Assembly: GCA_013397695.1 (NCBI GenBank)
Contig: VYZI01000147.1
Span: 1 to 64,000, forward strand
Source: Centropus unirufus
Lineage: Eukaryota; Chordata; Aves; Cuculiformes; Centropidae
Direction: 5' to 3'
DNA length: 64,000 nucleotides
Shown: one piece after another, positions 1 through 12,906 of the stretch
How the letters are laid out: the number at the start of each line of letters is the position of its first letter
How positions within the stretch are numbered: the stretch's first letter is position 1
Notes under the pieces: model-generated
What the model saw: the letters and a program-made list of their open reading frames with translations, nothing else
What the model was told of the DNA's origin: nothing
Databases searched by the model: none
Translations under genes and position numbers: made by a program

Positions 1-60
1 GGGCTCCCAGCGCCGCCGCCTCTCCTCAGCCCCGGCCGTTGCCCAGAGCAACGCGCGCCC
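1..60. promoter_or_regulatory. Edge of a GC-rich, CpG-containing segment with an RFX-type X-box
   Basis: The first 60 bases are CG-rich in contrast to the AT-rich DNA that follows. They may be the right edge of a CpG island lying mostly outside the window. Positions 38-52 read GTTGCC CAG AGCAAC, which fits the RFX-factor X-box consensus (GTNRCC, 0-3 bases, RGYAAC). No gene can be tied to it from here. Confidence 0.35.
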
Positions 61-3000
61 TCACCTGCTTTAACAGCTTGTGAAAATGGTAATAGAATAC
101 ATACCCTTGGGCACATCTTACATTGTAACCTAGGACACCCACAAAGCTCCTGCTTTCATCAGTGTGCCATGATGAGCTCATTCCTCATGGCCTTGGAACA
201 CCCACCACAACCAAATATTCCAAACTGCTGCTAATTTCACAAATTTTACCTTAAAAGTTTGAAAATTCATAGCCAAGATTTGGCCCTCTTTGCCAGTCAA
301 AAGGATTTGGGTGAGGCTAAAACCGACACAAGTACGAGACCAAAATGTCACCACACTTGGGCCATGCAAGGACAGATAAAGCCCTGCACATCATTTCATG
401 TGCCAAAAGCAAACCCGTGACCTGCATGTATTACTCACACATGGTCTCATTAGCCAGAATCCTGCCCTCCGGCAGGCCTTGATTCATCTTCCATTTCTCA
501 ATTGTGAGAACATGTTCTTCAACCACGTCAAGGATTCCTTTGTTTTGCCTTGCCCTTAGACTATTTTCGTACACCAGATAGACTATCTATACCTTTTAAG
601 CTGAATGTTAACCTCTCGAGATCCACTCAGAACACGCTCCGGTAAAACATGTTTTAGACTACAAGTCTCCTTTATGTTGTGTGGGAACACTAATAAGGGA
701 ATTTTCACAGGATTTTTTTTTTCTCAAAGATAGTACAGATTACGTAGCAACAGCAGCATAAAATCAAAAACACAATTCTGCCAAAACCTGAATAGGAACA
801 ATGGAAATTAAGACCAACCCTTTACTATAAGTCTGGAGAAAAATCATAGATATGGATTACAAGCAAAGAGAGATTTTTATTTTTATTTTTTTCAGATGAC
901 AACTTTATCAGGCTGGGTTCATGGTCTCAAAGAGCTTTGTTATGCTGTGGCATTGCTGTGACTGCCTCAAAATTCAGCAACCTTCTACTGAATTGGAAAA
1001 GAATATGTAAATGCTTATGTAGTAACTAGGAAAAACAATAGTAAATAATTGTGTGTTCCATTTTTAATCACAAAGCTCCATACCCCACAGCTACGGGAAA
1101 AGATTGCTGCTGATTACCTGTTATTCACTTTGATTGGTCTGACCCTCTGTCCGTTCAGCGTTTTCAAGATTTGAAGGTTTCACAGCAGGTTTCACCACAG
1201 GCATCCAATCCAGGGACAAGAACCATTTCAGCCTTGCTATACCAGTAGAGCTAGACCGGCTCTCTGAAAGCAGAGGTCATGTTTACCACTGACCTAAGTT
1301 CTGCCCTGTAAGATTCATTTTGATAAAGTGCACATAAACCCTTAAAAAAAAATAAAAAATAAAAATTTCTGTAGAATGGTGGAGTGGAAAAAGGCTTGAA
1401 ATCAATATTTCATTGCACTCAATGTTTAACACTAAATCCCTCTGGTAATCCCTGTTACTTAACAGTTTGCTCTACTGTTTAAAAAAATCATTATTCATCT
1501 TTTTATTGGGCACTCCTCAAGGCAGCCTGATTACAATGCTGCCTTCTCTCTCTTTGTAAGCAAAATGCTGTAGAGGACACTTGGCACTAATGATGCTGTT
1601 CAAGCACTGCTTTTCTCTCATCTCCGAGGCGGCTGCACTGTCTGCAGTGCCTCAAAAAACTACACTCGCGTGCAATGAGTGTTAGGGTACATTTGTGGGT
1701 CACTGATACCACATTTCAGGGGAAGTTCGTTCAAAATAGAAAATGAATTTATTTGCAGTGACTGGGGGGAGTTCCAACCATCAGGCAGAACCCAGGACAA
1801 GTCTCCTTGTTGAGAACTGCTAAGTTGCCTTCCAAATAAAATCACATTGTTTTCTTTCTTTGCACATTTGTAGGTATTTTTTGGTACCTTTACAAAGAAA
1901 TGCTACTATAAGTGTGCTCCAAATACATATCCAGGTTACAGTATTAAAGCTGTTTTAAAATACACTTTCATTCTATGTCCTCATTTTGATCTCCATCCAT
2001 ATAGCCACAGAGCATTTGTGACAGACCTCAAAGCCTCCTATGACTCCAGTTTTCCATATTATAGCTCCAACAGTGCCATGAGACACAAGAGTTTACAGTA
2101 AATGCTGAGGCTCCTATTTACAGTGGCCAGAACATCTCACATGACAGTGAAGTATCCTTAACACCGTGTTTACACCACGCTGGCCTCAGTTTGGGTTAGA
2201 ACATACTGTTCTACACAGAAACACAAGACTGCTTCCCAGGATGAAGAGTTTACAGACTAAGAATATAAGGACTACACTGTGCTGGAAGAGAAGGCAGGGA
2301 GGGGGAAATAAAAATATTTATAAAGACATATACACAAGCAATGTTCATACTTAGAGTGACGCGATAGCCAACCATGTCCATCGTGCCCTCATCTCCTTAC
2401 GTGTGACAGCAGAAACGGCTCAGACAGTTGAAACCGAGCACAGCAGCTACAAGTGTTGGTGATGGAGGGTATTTTTAGGAAAAAGAATGCCACGGGAGGA
2501 AGAATGGAGCATTTAGAGGAGTTGGGGAATGAGTGGGCAAGACTTACAATGTTGCCAGATATGAAGAGACAGAGGATGCAATTGGATTTGCACAGGAGGG
2601 AGGAACACAGCAGGCAAGTGCAAATAAGAAAATAATTGAGCAGGATCAGCTTAGCAGAGAATGTTAATGAAGAAATTTTAAAAGGACACTTTGGTCAAAG
2701 TAAGAAATAGACTATAATTCCACAGCTTCTTGGAAGACTTGAAGGGATGGATCCTGCAGTGTCAAGCTGGTGGATAAGGCATGCATATTTTCATTCCCGC
2801 ATAAATTGGCTCTACCCACTTGAGAAGCTGCCTTTTAGCAGATAAATATATTTTATTGCTCCCAGACTCAATTAAGATGCTCTTCTGCATTTTGTATCTT
2901 AAGTGATAGCACATCAAGCGCTCTAGCTGTTTCTTTTTTTTCTCTGAAGACCTTTCATCATTCCATACTAACGTCACGTAAATGAACTGGTAGTTTAACA

Positions 3001-6000
3001 CAATTTAATCTGCAAGATGCTATCTTTAGCAGCACAGTGTTCTTTAACATATGGGATTAATATGCAAAATACAGAATCTTGAAGGAGAAGGGATTGGTAA
3101 TCTTCCTGCTGTAATACCCCAGAGAACAGTAATAAGAAAGTATTATGACTGAAATGGCTGTCTTCCAGAACAAAATAATTCAGAATGCCTTCCTCATAGC
3201 TGTTGCACGACTTCTTTAGGATGACAAAACTACATCGACCTCTAATAAATCTGCATTTCTTCTAAATCTCAACGGAATTCTGTTTTCACCGAGTTTTATG
3301 CCTGAATAGCAGGTTGCTAGTGATACCTCAGTAACAGTGTTTAACCTTTAAAACACTCATGCATACATTTAATGCTATCTCCACTTGCTTTTTCCTCTTA
3401 AGTATGGAGCAATACCATCAAACTACCAAAGCATCTTTATATTCTGACATCTTCCTCGGTTCATGCTTTTCTGTTTCGTGAAACCAGTAACTGCACGGTG
3501 TCACTGATGGATAGAAATGATCAACAATGTCACAGGACTGGTCCACATTTCCTTTCTACAGCTGACCCCAAACCACGGGAGATACTAAATTACTCAAGTA
3601 ACTCTCCAAAATATGGTCACTGGTCTCTCCTCTCCATTCTTTGATAGCACTAGAGAAATCAAAGTAGCCTTTTCCCAGAGCTTTCACTCTGGATCTACTC
3701 TGACTAAGCAATGGTAGAATAAACTCCTTTACCTGAAAGAAAAGGGCTCTCAGCACCACCCCAAGGGCCAACTTAGCACACAGGGTGCCAATTCAGGCAA
3801 GAGAAAGGTTAAGCCACAGCTTTATGTACATATAGATAAAAATCAAATAGCAAACACCCACTGAATTTCTGTAAACAATACAAGCTAACTTTTCTTGTCT
3901 GTCAACTGCTTCTCTTCTCATTCTTGAGCAGAAAGTCCTATTTTAAGTCAAATCCCTGTAATGATCTCTCTGACAGCATCATCACTGTCAAAAGCTCTAC
4001 CAGCTCACCAAGAAGCCTCTGGAGACTTCAAATGATAACAGTCATCAACACATGGACAATATTGCTCCAACTCTCCCTCCCATCAGGACCATACAGTTCT
4101 AGTTCCTTGCTTTTCTAGCAATAAGGCAATCAGTTAAAATAAGTTCCTGAAATCTACAAGTGAGAAAAATAATCTGGAATGAAATTACTGAAACCACAGA
4201 GTTTTAAGTGCAGCTGTCAGAGACAGTCAAGGTTTAGGGACATCTGCAACACTTATTTCAAAAAGTTTATGTAGATTCTGCTGGCTTCAGGCTCACATAT
4301 AGTTCACATACAAGCCTGAACTGGAACCAGCTCTGAGCACTGTATTTCATCTCTGTCCCTATAAAAGAAGGTAAAACTAAAACAGCAGAAATGTAACTTC
4401 TGAAACATAATGGACAGATTCACAAGATAACGCTTTAATATTTGTAGATCGGTAACCAAAACCTGCAGAGCCATGCTTAAGGGTATTCATTGCAAAGCAA
4501 TATCTGTAGCAATGGCTTAGAAATGAGTGGGCTATTGTACATTTAATCATTACAGTCAAAGAATAAAATAAAGTAGAATAAGAATTCTCTTTGAAAACAA
4601 CAGAAGCAATCCCCTGACTTGGGTTTGTACTTGAGGTACTTGTCCATGCGGGAAAGACATCTCAAAATTCAGAGCTGCTGTTACTGATGAGGGAGATCAT
4701 CAGTTAGCCTGAGCAAGCAATGTCCAACCAGCCCTCCAGAGCCCTCAGCTCTAAATTACTTTTTACAAGGAGGCAAATGAAAGAATAGAAACCCTAGTAC
4801 GAGGATAATTTAAGAGAATATAATGTATTTTCTCTATTGGAAAGCTGGCAGATGGTGAGCTATCACAATGTTCAGTATCATTTACAGAAAACAATTACGG
4901 ATCTTATCATTATCTAATAGACAAGTCACTACATCGGGTTTAAACTGTAAAATGAAATACACACATAGGAGGAAAAATGAAACAAAAGACGACAACATCC
5001 TCAAAGCTAAAACAAAGAACATATCTACAATATGCAGTACAACAGCTTAATGCACCTCCTAACTGGCAATGTGCTTACTTTTTTGTTCTTTTCTCTTTTT
5101 AAGATGACAAATACAGACTTCGACAAAGCTAGAAACAAGTCAGGAGTGAAGCAGGAAGATCCCTAGAAGAGACATTGACTCTCGATGTTCCCTGGCCAAA
5201 TCACTGCAGCTGTGCTTGGCAAGCACCTGGTCAAGCTTGCGGACACCAGTTAGTTGGACACCATGGACAACTGCTGATTCACTCAAGGCTTGTGGGGTTT
5301 TTTTTCTTATCTCCTTTTGCCTTGGCACAGTGACAGTAAGGGGCAGGGGGAAGCTCGGGGCAGGGGAAAGCGCAGCTGCTCTTTTGTCATAGCTGTTTGC
5401 CACAGGTAATTCAGATGCCGGCATAACGCCATGAAGTCCTTGCACAACCAAGTCCTCCTTATACTGCTGGCCTGTGTTCTGGAAGCAGAAATCAATGTCT
5501 TCAGGAAATCCTTCAGATTAAAATTTGAAGTAATGAGGCTCAATTTTTTTCTCTCAGAAGACAGATTAAAAATCAAATACTCCTCCACATTTAAACACCT
5601 TGAGAACATCCACAGGAATTAATCTTTTCTCTTACTTATAGGCTATTACTTAGCTAATTATTTTCTTACCAAAGCCCTAGAAAAGCTTGGTTTCATCTAT
5701 GATGTATCAAGGCTCCAGATTTTTAACTATACAGTTAAGCAAGATATTGCTATGCAGAAGAACTTCTAACACCCTCAGTTGTCTCTGACACAAGTATCTA
5801 GAGTAGGCAAAATATGTAAAACACAAACAGTAAAAAGATACATAAAACATTTCTCAGTCCACAAATGAGTCCAAACAAACAATTCTACTTTTGGAAATTG
5901 TATAGCACACAGATGCATCACTTGAAGGGATACAAAAATATATTTGTCCTGTTTAAAACATCACAAGTGTTAAAACCACCCTCTTAATTGGAATCTGCTT

Positions 6001-7427
6001 TAGATCTGACAAGCAATTCCTGCTTTGATGGAGAGTCTGACTGCACAAATACTCTGAATGTCTAAGACGGCATTTAGCTTTTAGTTGGTAATTTCATAAC
6101 TGTAAGTGTGATGCACACAAAGAATTTATTTTGAGAGTCCCACCAGCTGATGTCCAAGATGTGAACGAAAGGTTTCTTTTGTCTACCCAAAAGATGCTTC
6201 TCTAAGTGACCTCCACCAGGGCACTTGAATTTAAGTAAGAGCCTAAAGCTTTTGTGGTCTGAGGTTATATTCCTAAGCAACCTTTGCCACAGGCTTTGAA
6301 TTTACCTAGTTTAAGTTATTACAAAAACGTTTGTTCTATTTAGAATACCAACACACCACAAGCAACAAAAAACAAGGGACAAGAAGTATCCAAAACAAAA
6401 TTAAAGGTAGGGCTCATGCAAACCACTCTGATTTACTGATGTCTTTAAAACAGTGATTCAAGAACACTTGATTCCAATCTATGCTGCAAGTACCTAAAAA
6501 TCACTACAAAACCATTGATATTATAAATCTAATCATATTCACCTCCTCATACTGGATTTATAAAACTAACAAAGGTCTTGATTTCAGTTCATCACTATCA
6601 GCATCACAAACAAATAATGAGGCAAATCCAGAAGCAAGCTCATGCTGGAATAATCTACCATGACTTAATATTTTAATTACAAGTGTTTCAGCCCACTATA
6701 AGCTACTGCAAGGGTTTCCTTCAGAGATTCACCCCCGCTTCATTGCCTAAATAAGTAGCTAAATATTCCTAGATAATTTGGACTTATATCTCCATGGAAG
6801 TCTTTGCAAATAATATGGATAAATGCCCTATTGCCTGATTTAAAACTTCATTCCCCAAATCTGACCTAGAAAAATTTAATATGCCAATTTCTATGATTGC
6901 TTTTTTTAAATAATTCCCAAGCAGCCTCCTCAGTGATCTAATTTATTTGAGGTAAAATTAGCTTTCTCTCCCTGTTCTTCTGGTATTAAAATTAAGGTGT
7001 GTCTCATCATATTTTTTGTGGTTGAATTTGATGTAGTAAGACGAGTGCTTTGATTGTTCTTCTCACATGACTGAATATGAGCCTTTCAACCACTTCTGCC
7101 CACTCCATATTTTTCACCTCAGTCCAATTGCAAAATGCCACATCTAAGGCAAGGTTATCATCCTAATGATATTAAAAAATTCAAATAATACAATATTAGC
7201 TTCACATACATTAGTCATTTATCTATGTATTGTTAAATAATACTGCACAAGCCAGAATAAAATTGATACCAATGGTTCCCTCTTTCGCCCACCAGTTATT
7301 TTAAAATGTACAGATTGCAGTCCTGAAACACATCAATGAAGTCAAATCCAAACTCCTGATCGCTGTAAGATGTTCAGATAGACACAGTCTAAAGCCAAAA
7401 ACAGAGCAGTATAAGAATAACAAATAC

Positions 7428-7531
7428 CTTCTTTTAAGTTTTACTTTAAACAGTGATGAATTTCCATAAGGTTTTCTTCCTATAGCCAAGCCACCATAGC
7501 CCAACAGAGTCCCAAATGCCATCACAAATCC
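7428..7531 (-). other. Possible orphan coding exon with a membrane-helix-like peptide
   Basis: On the minus strand an acceptor-like CTACTGTCCAACAG ends at 7532, and a donor AAAAGAAG/GTATTTG lies at 7428/7427. The 104 bases between read GFVMAFGTLLGYGGLAIG, then RKPYGNSSLF, then KVKLKR. This is a glycine-rich hydrophobic segment followed by a basic tail, like one transmembrane helix of a small mitochondrial or ER protein. I do not recognise the protein. It would sit in the SRPK2 intron on the same strand as SRPK2. The polypyrimidine tract is weak and no partner exon was found, so it may be chance or a decayed copy. Confidence 0.25.
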
Positions 7532-8453
7532 CTGTTGGACAGTAGATCCAGGTTTGCAGAAACCAAAAGCACATTTTCCAAAGCAGCACAGCTTGAGGAC
7601 AGCGTGAGAAGAACCTTCACAGCAGCACAGCTCCCTTTCAGGCACAACACTTCTCTACAGCGCAGTTTGGTCAAACCTGGACTGCAACCACACAGCAAAA
7701 CTCTAGGTCAAAACCTCACTGAGCGGGTACTGCAACCAACAGATCTGCTGCTATCGATCAAAATCTGCCTTCTCCCAGGGTTTTGTAGAAGTAAAACTCA
7801 GATTTTCTATAAAAAAAGCACATATTAGTATACGTGTATTATTAAAAAATGATTGTTTATGAAACAGCAAACACAAATTCAAACCTCGCGGTGACATCTC
7901 AAGTCTGACAAGCCAGCCCTAACTTTAGCAAAAGCCTTGCAGCCCAATGAAGCCACCACCTCAACGCCCTTTAGAATGAAAGCTGAAGGAAAAACAGCTG
8001 AGAATTTCTCCAAACAATATTAAGTGAAGTCACACAAGGTAAGCACAAAACAATTCTCGGGGAGAAAAACCTGGGCACAATTGCCTTTTATGCTCAATGG
8101 AACATGAAAACCATGCAAACATCACACTCCAAGTAAACTCAAATACTCAAGCTACATATTTCTATTATGCAACGGTTTCCAACCCAGCTCACTGAAATGT
8201 AAAAGTTCAACACCAGAGCTATAAAGAACAGTATAATATAGGGAACTTATATAATCCCAGTTTTCCTCGTTCCTTTGGAAGTACAAGGAAGCACAATGTG
8301 TTATGCCCAAAGCATATTTTCAGCAGGAAAAGGGATGCTAAGATCATGAAAGAGTGCTTTTTCTTGATGAGAATTCTGGTTAATATTTATGCTGACTTTA
8401 GAACAAATTTTTATTTAACCATGCCCATAATTCAAATGACAAGGCAGAAGTAC

Positions 8454-8480
8454 CCTTTTCCCTTCCCTTCCCTTCCCATG
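8454..8480. repeat. Short CCCTT pyrimidine repeat
   Basis: Several imperfect CCCTT units form a pure pyrimidine tract in intronic DNA. Confidence 0.7.
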
Positions 8481-11400
8481 CTACTTTCCACAGTTAATAG
8501 TATTTGTTTAAATAACATCGTCTGCTTCAATTAATTTTTTTTTACTTATTAAGATTTTAAGTCTGTTCACAAAATAAATTTAAATGGGTCAAAATACTTG
8601 TAAAAATGAGTAATTGCAAGAAAGTTGTCATAGATTAATTGCAGAGTTGGTAGATCCTGATTTCATACAATTTGAATGTTTTTCCCCCCTTGCTTTCTCA
8701 CTCCTGTTACTTCAAGCTTCTCCAATACTTCTCTTATATCCCTTCATGACCCAGGAGGGAAAAACGTATCCACCTGCCAAAACCACGGGTCTGCAGTTCG
8801 AATGCTGCCTGCCCAGTAAGCAATTCTCATGCATTTTCATGCAGTTTTATCTCTGAGACCCATATCTCTTTCCAATTCAGTTTAAAGACTCGTAGCCTAA
8901 AAAACGTCACTGCCTGCAAATCCTGTTAGGTGTCTGGAGATCTTGAAGCTCTCTTGACTTCGCAGGAATACCACCTGGATTTAGTAGTTGCAAAAATACA
9001 TATATTTTAGTGCTCACTGCTATTTTCAGCCTATGCCTGATTCATAGGCACATCAAGGGATTTATTAACATGTTAGGCTCATCTTAGCCCCTCTACATGC
9101 TAGCATGGAGATTAGTCTTATTGGCTGATACAGTTTAAAGCAAATTAGAATAAAATTTTAAATATACCATAAACGTACTAAAGAGTATTAAAAAGAAGCA
9201 GCCTGCTTTGTTGTGAAATTGACTCCTCTTTACTATTTCAGTTTGTCTTTATGTTCAAATTATTCACAGCATACAGGTATCTAGCTCTTTTGCCACCCAA
9301 AATTTCACTTTTAACCATGTAGACGTCGCCTGCCATTAATATAGCTCTTCACATTTCAAACCTTATTCATGTTTGACAGAGTAGTCATCTTTATTGCAGC
9401 AGAAGTGCAGTAAAATTCAACAGGTACCCTTGTAAACAAGCAAATCTTGAACACAAATGGAAATGTTAATTTAATGGTAACCCTTAGATTTTGAAGTGTA
9501 TGACTTAGTCATCTTTCAGAGCAACACCTTGGGCCTAGGCTCCTTGGATAATCGGAGACAACAGAAACAGCAGAAAACTGCAATACAACAGAAACACTAT
9601 TTTTCTTTGCGTTCTGTATTTACCAAATGAGTCATATAATTCCCTGCAGCCAAACTCCATTGCATTTCCTCTTCTTTTTTTCAAAGGAAAAACAAGCAGG
9701 GAAAGTAGCTCTAATACACACAAAGGAATGCTTTTGAATTGCAGCTACCAAAAATAGCTCTGGGCTTTGCTGATCCCGTTTTGCAGAAGCATGCAGTACC
9801 AAAGAATGAAAATCCACACAGGCAGCAGACAGAAAAGGTTGAAGTCAAGACCACCGCCATCCCTATAAAGCTCTCAGACCAACACTCCCTGTCAGCTTTG
9901 TGTTTCTTTCAGTTCTGCAAAGTCACTGCATTTGTTTTCCCCTGCCTGTCAGGTCACACTTGAGGAGTCCCTGGAGCGCAGGGGAAACACAAAGGTTTTT
10001 TTATTTACCAGGGTCTGCAAACGCAGAGACACTGGCAGCATCCCCTGAGCACAAATAATAAGGTACAGGAAGAAGCAGTAAACTGTTTTAAGCACTGCTG
10101 GGGATTTGAAATAAACCGTGGATCAATTCTGCAATGAGTGCTCAACCTCCCTCTACTGCTTGAATCTTCTCCAGGCTTCAGAAGCCCCCGTCTCCCTTGC
10201 CATAGAAGCCGCCTGCAGTCCCTATTAAACACAAAACCAGGTGCTGTCCTGCTGCAGCACTGGGAGACACAAATCAAATGCATATCAACAGAATTTACTC
10301 CATCTTCAAGAAGCAGAAGGGGAAATAACAAACTCGTTATTTGCACAGAAAAAAATACTGAAAGCATGTGCAGCCTAGGCTTTAAATTGGAAAGCACTAC
10401 AACAAAAAATTTAAATCAGATTAAATGGAAGGCATTAACAGAGCTAACATTTGCAGCACGTGAAGCAGACAGAAAAAAAAAAAAAAAAGAGACATTCCCC
10501 AAAACCTCCTACTTTCTGATGTGCCTTGGACAAAAACACAGGGCTAAGAGCACCAATCCCGACAGGATACTTGCTGAGGCAGGTAGTTCAAGCAGCCCAT
10601 CTGATGGTTTGCTATTCTGGGGTTTTTTTAACCTATTCAAGAATTCTTGTTTCCAAAGAAAAACAAATATTCTTCCAGACATGAATGTGACCAGGGACCT
10701 GCTTAGTGACTAACTCAGCTGAGGCCAGTAACAGAAGACCCACCTTCTACAGGAACAACAGCATTTCCAACCGAAACTGTTCCACAATTCTGTGATTTGG
10801 GATTGATTCTTAATGAAAAAAAAATTTAAAAAAATTCTACTGAAGGACCATTCAAACATCAGGGAAAAAATCAAAAGAAACAAAGCACGATGGAGAGTAA
10901 ATAATGAGGAATGCTCAGTTTGTGTCATGTCTGTCCTGGCCCCTTATAAAACCAGGAGCTGCCTGAAGGGACAAGGGAGCAGTAGCCAGGTGGAGATCAG
11001 AGAATTCTTGGAATAGGGTTAAAAGGAGAAACATTTGGAAAGGCTCAGATAAAGGCTGTGGCAACACGCACACTGTGCCTCCACAGGGAGCAAAGCATTC
11101 AGAATCAGGATGGCAGGAGGGCACAGACACCCACTGTGCACCGTGCCTGGGAGAAAAGCTGCTAAGCAGAAATGACACAGCATTATTTTTGGCTCCAGTG
11201 CACCCTGAGGAAAAGGATGGCTCAGAAAATTACAGGTGTTTCTTTACAAGAGAAAAAGAAATACTACCTACATCCAAAGCTGACATGAGTACAGAAAATA
11301 CATCCTAATGCTTAATACTGGGAAGTCTCTGCCTTGCGCCTCGAAGGCCGGCAGGGCACTTCACTTACAGGAATGTGCAGCAAGGAATACCAGTGAGAGG

Positions 11401-12720
11401 GAAATCATAGCAAGAAAGTCAGCGTTAGAGCCCAGGCCACAGTCTGAACACCTTTGACAGCATTTCCCAAGTCATTTTGCCTCGTGTCCCACTCCTAATG
11501 GAATTCTAGTGCTCAGTTATCCCAGATATAGCCTTGATGTGGCCTGATTCCTCCTCATGTGTGTAGGATAGCCCGTATCCATGAAGCACTTCCCACACAT
11601 CATCTCAGCATACAGTACATAAACTATGAATTATTAAACTTAATTAATAGCAGCAGACTCTACAGACATAGGTCTTGCCATGGAGTAAAGTTTGGGAAAT
11701 CTCCCTCTGCCCCAGTAGTGTTTGTCTACTGTAATATGGCAAGGTTAAAATATCTACACTTGCAGAGGTAATGCACACGCAGAGTCAAGTTAAAGTGGTA
11801 ATGCCACCACCTGAGATGGAATTATTTATCTTTAAAACACACAGATAATAAATTTAAGTTCATCAACCTGTAAAAAATTAAAAAAAAACAAAAAAAACCC
11901 ACAGAAAAACCTAGAACAGGCATGATCTTTGTCTTGGACCTCACAGGCATCACAACTTATGGTAAAACAGCCGCTTATTTTAAGAAGCACCATACAACTT
12001 CTCGAATAAGCAGTCCAGTTTGGTCTAAGACAGAATCGACTGGACACAAAGACCATCAAATTAAGCATTTTCAACTCCACTGGCAAAACGTACTTCTAGG
12101 GAATGTCTCTGCTGTATCATCCACGCCAGACATAGTTTAGGAAAAATAAGATCTGAGAAGCAAAGTCACTGCAACACCCAAATATAGAGCAGAGAAGGCA
12201 AAATTTCTTCTGTAGATCAACACAGAAAGCCAAAAGATAAATCACTCCAAGGGAAAATAGCTCCTCTAGCAACTGCCTGATAAAACAATTATAAAACATG
12301 ACAAAATAAAGACTAGATGTTAAAGCAAGAGAAAGCCCTATCTTCTCAAAAATAGCCAGGAGCCATAGCAGGCCTAGCAAATGTGTCATCAGTGACAGCA
12401 CAAAGCACAGGGAATAAAACCCAAAGAACTCAGGCTCCTAGGGAGAGGGGGAGGCCGCTACGCACCAACTACATCTGAAGAGAACAGCATCCTACAGAGA
12501 AGTTTCAAAAACGCATGTGGAGTGGTACAGGATGCAGCAGGCAGGCAGGAGCTCTGGTAAAACCACAGTGAAGTAGAAATGCCACTGCAAGAGCCTGCCA
12601 GCAAGTTCATTAGATGCATTCCCAAAGGAGTTCCCATGCAGGGCAGAGACATCAACTTAAACAGTTCCTAAGAAGGAACTTTAGCAAGAACACCTTCAAG
12701 AAACATGCTGAAATAAAGGA

Positions 12721-12906
12721 GATTTTATATATATAAAATATATTTTTATATATAAAAAATATATATAATATATAAAATATATATAATATACAAATAATAT
12801 ATAATAGAAAAATACTATATATAAAATACATATAAATATATATTTTATATATAAAATATATACAAAATGTATTTTTATATCTTTTTTTGCATGTATATAT
12901 ATAAAA
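12721..12906. repeat. TA-rich low-complexity block
   Basis: About 185 bases are almost only A and T, built from TATATA, AAAATATA and TTTTATA units, with many self-complementary stretches. The tyrosine/isoleucine-rich frames across it are artefacts of the repeat. Confidence 0.95.

Noticed and set aside
10138..10713. 191-codon plus-strand open frame, the longest gap-free one
   Set aside because: No domain, signal peptide or family motif; it includes a poly-lysine stretch coded by an A-run, and its composition is that of the surrounding DNA. Treated as chance.
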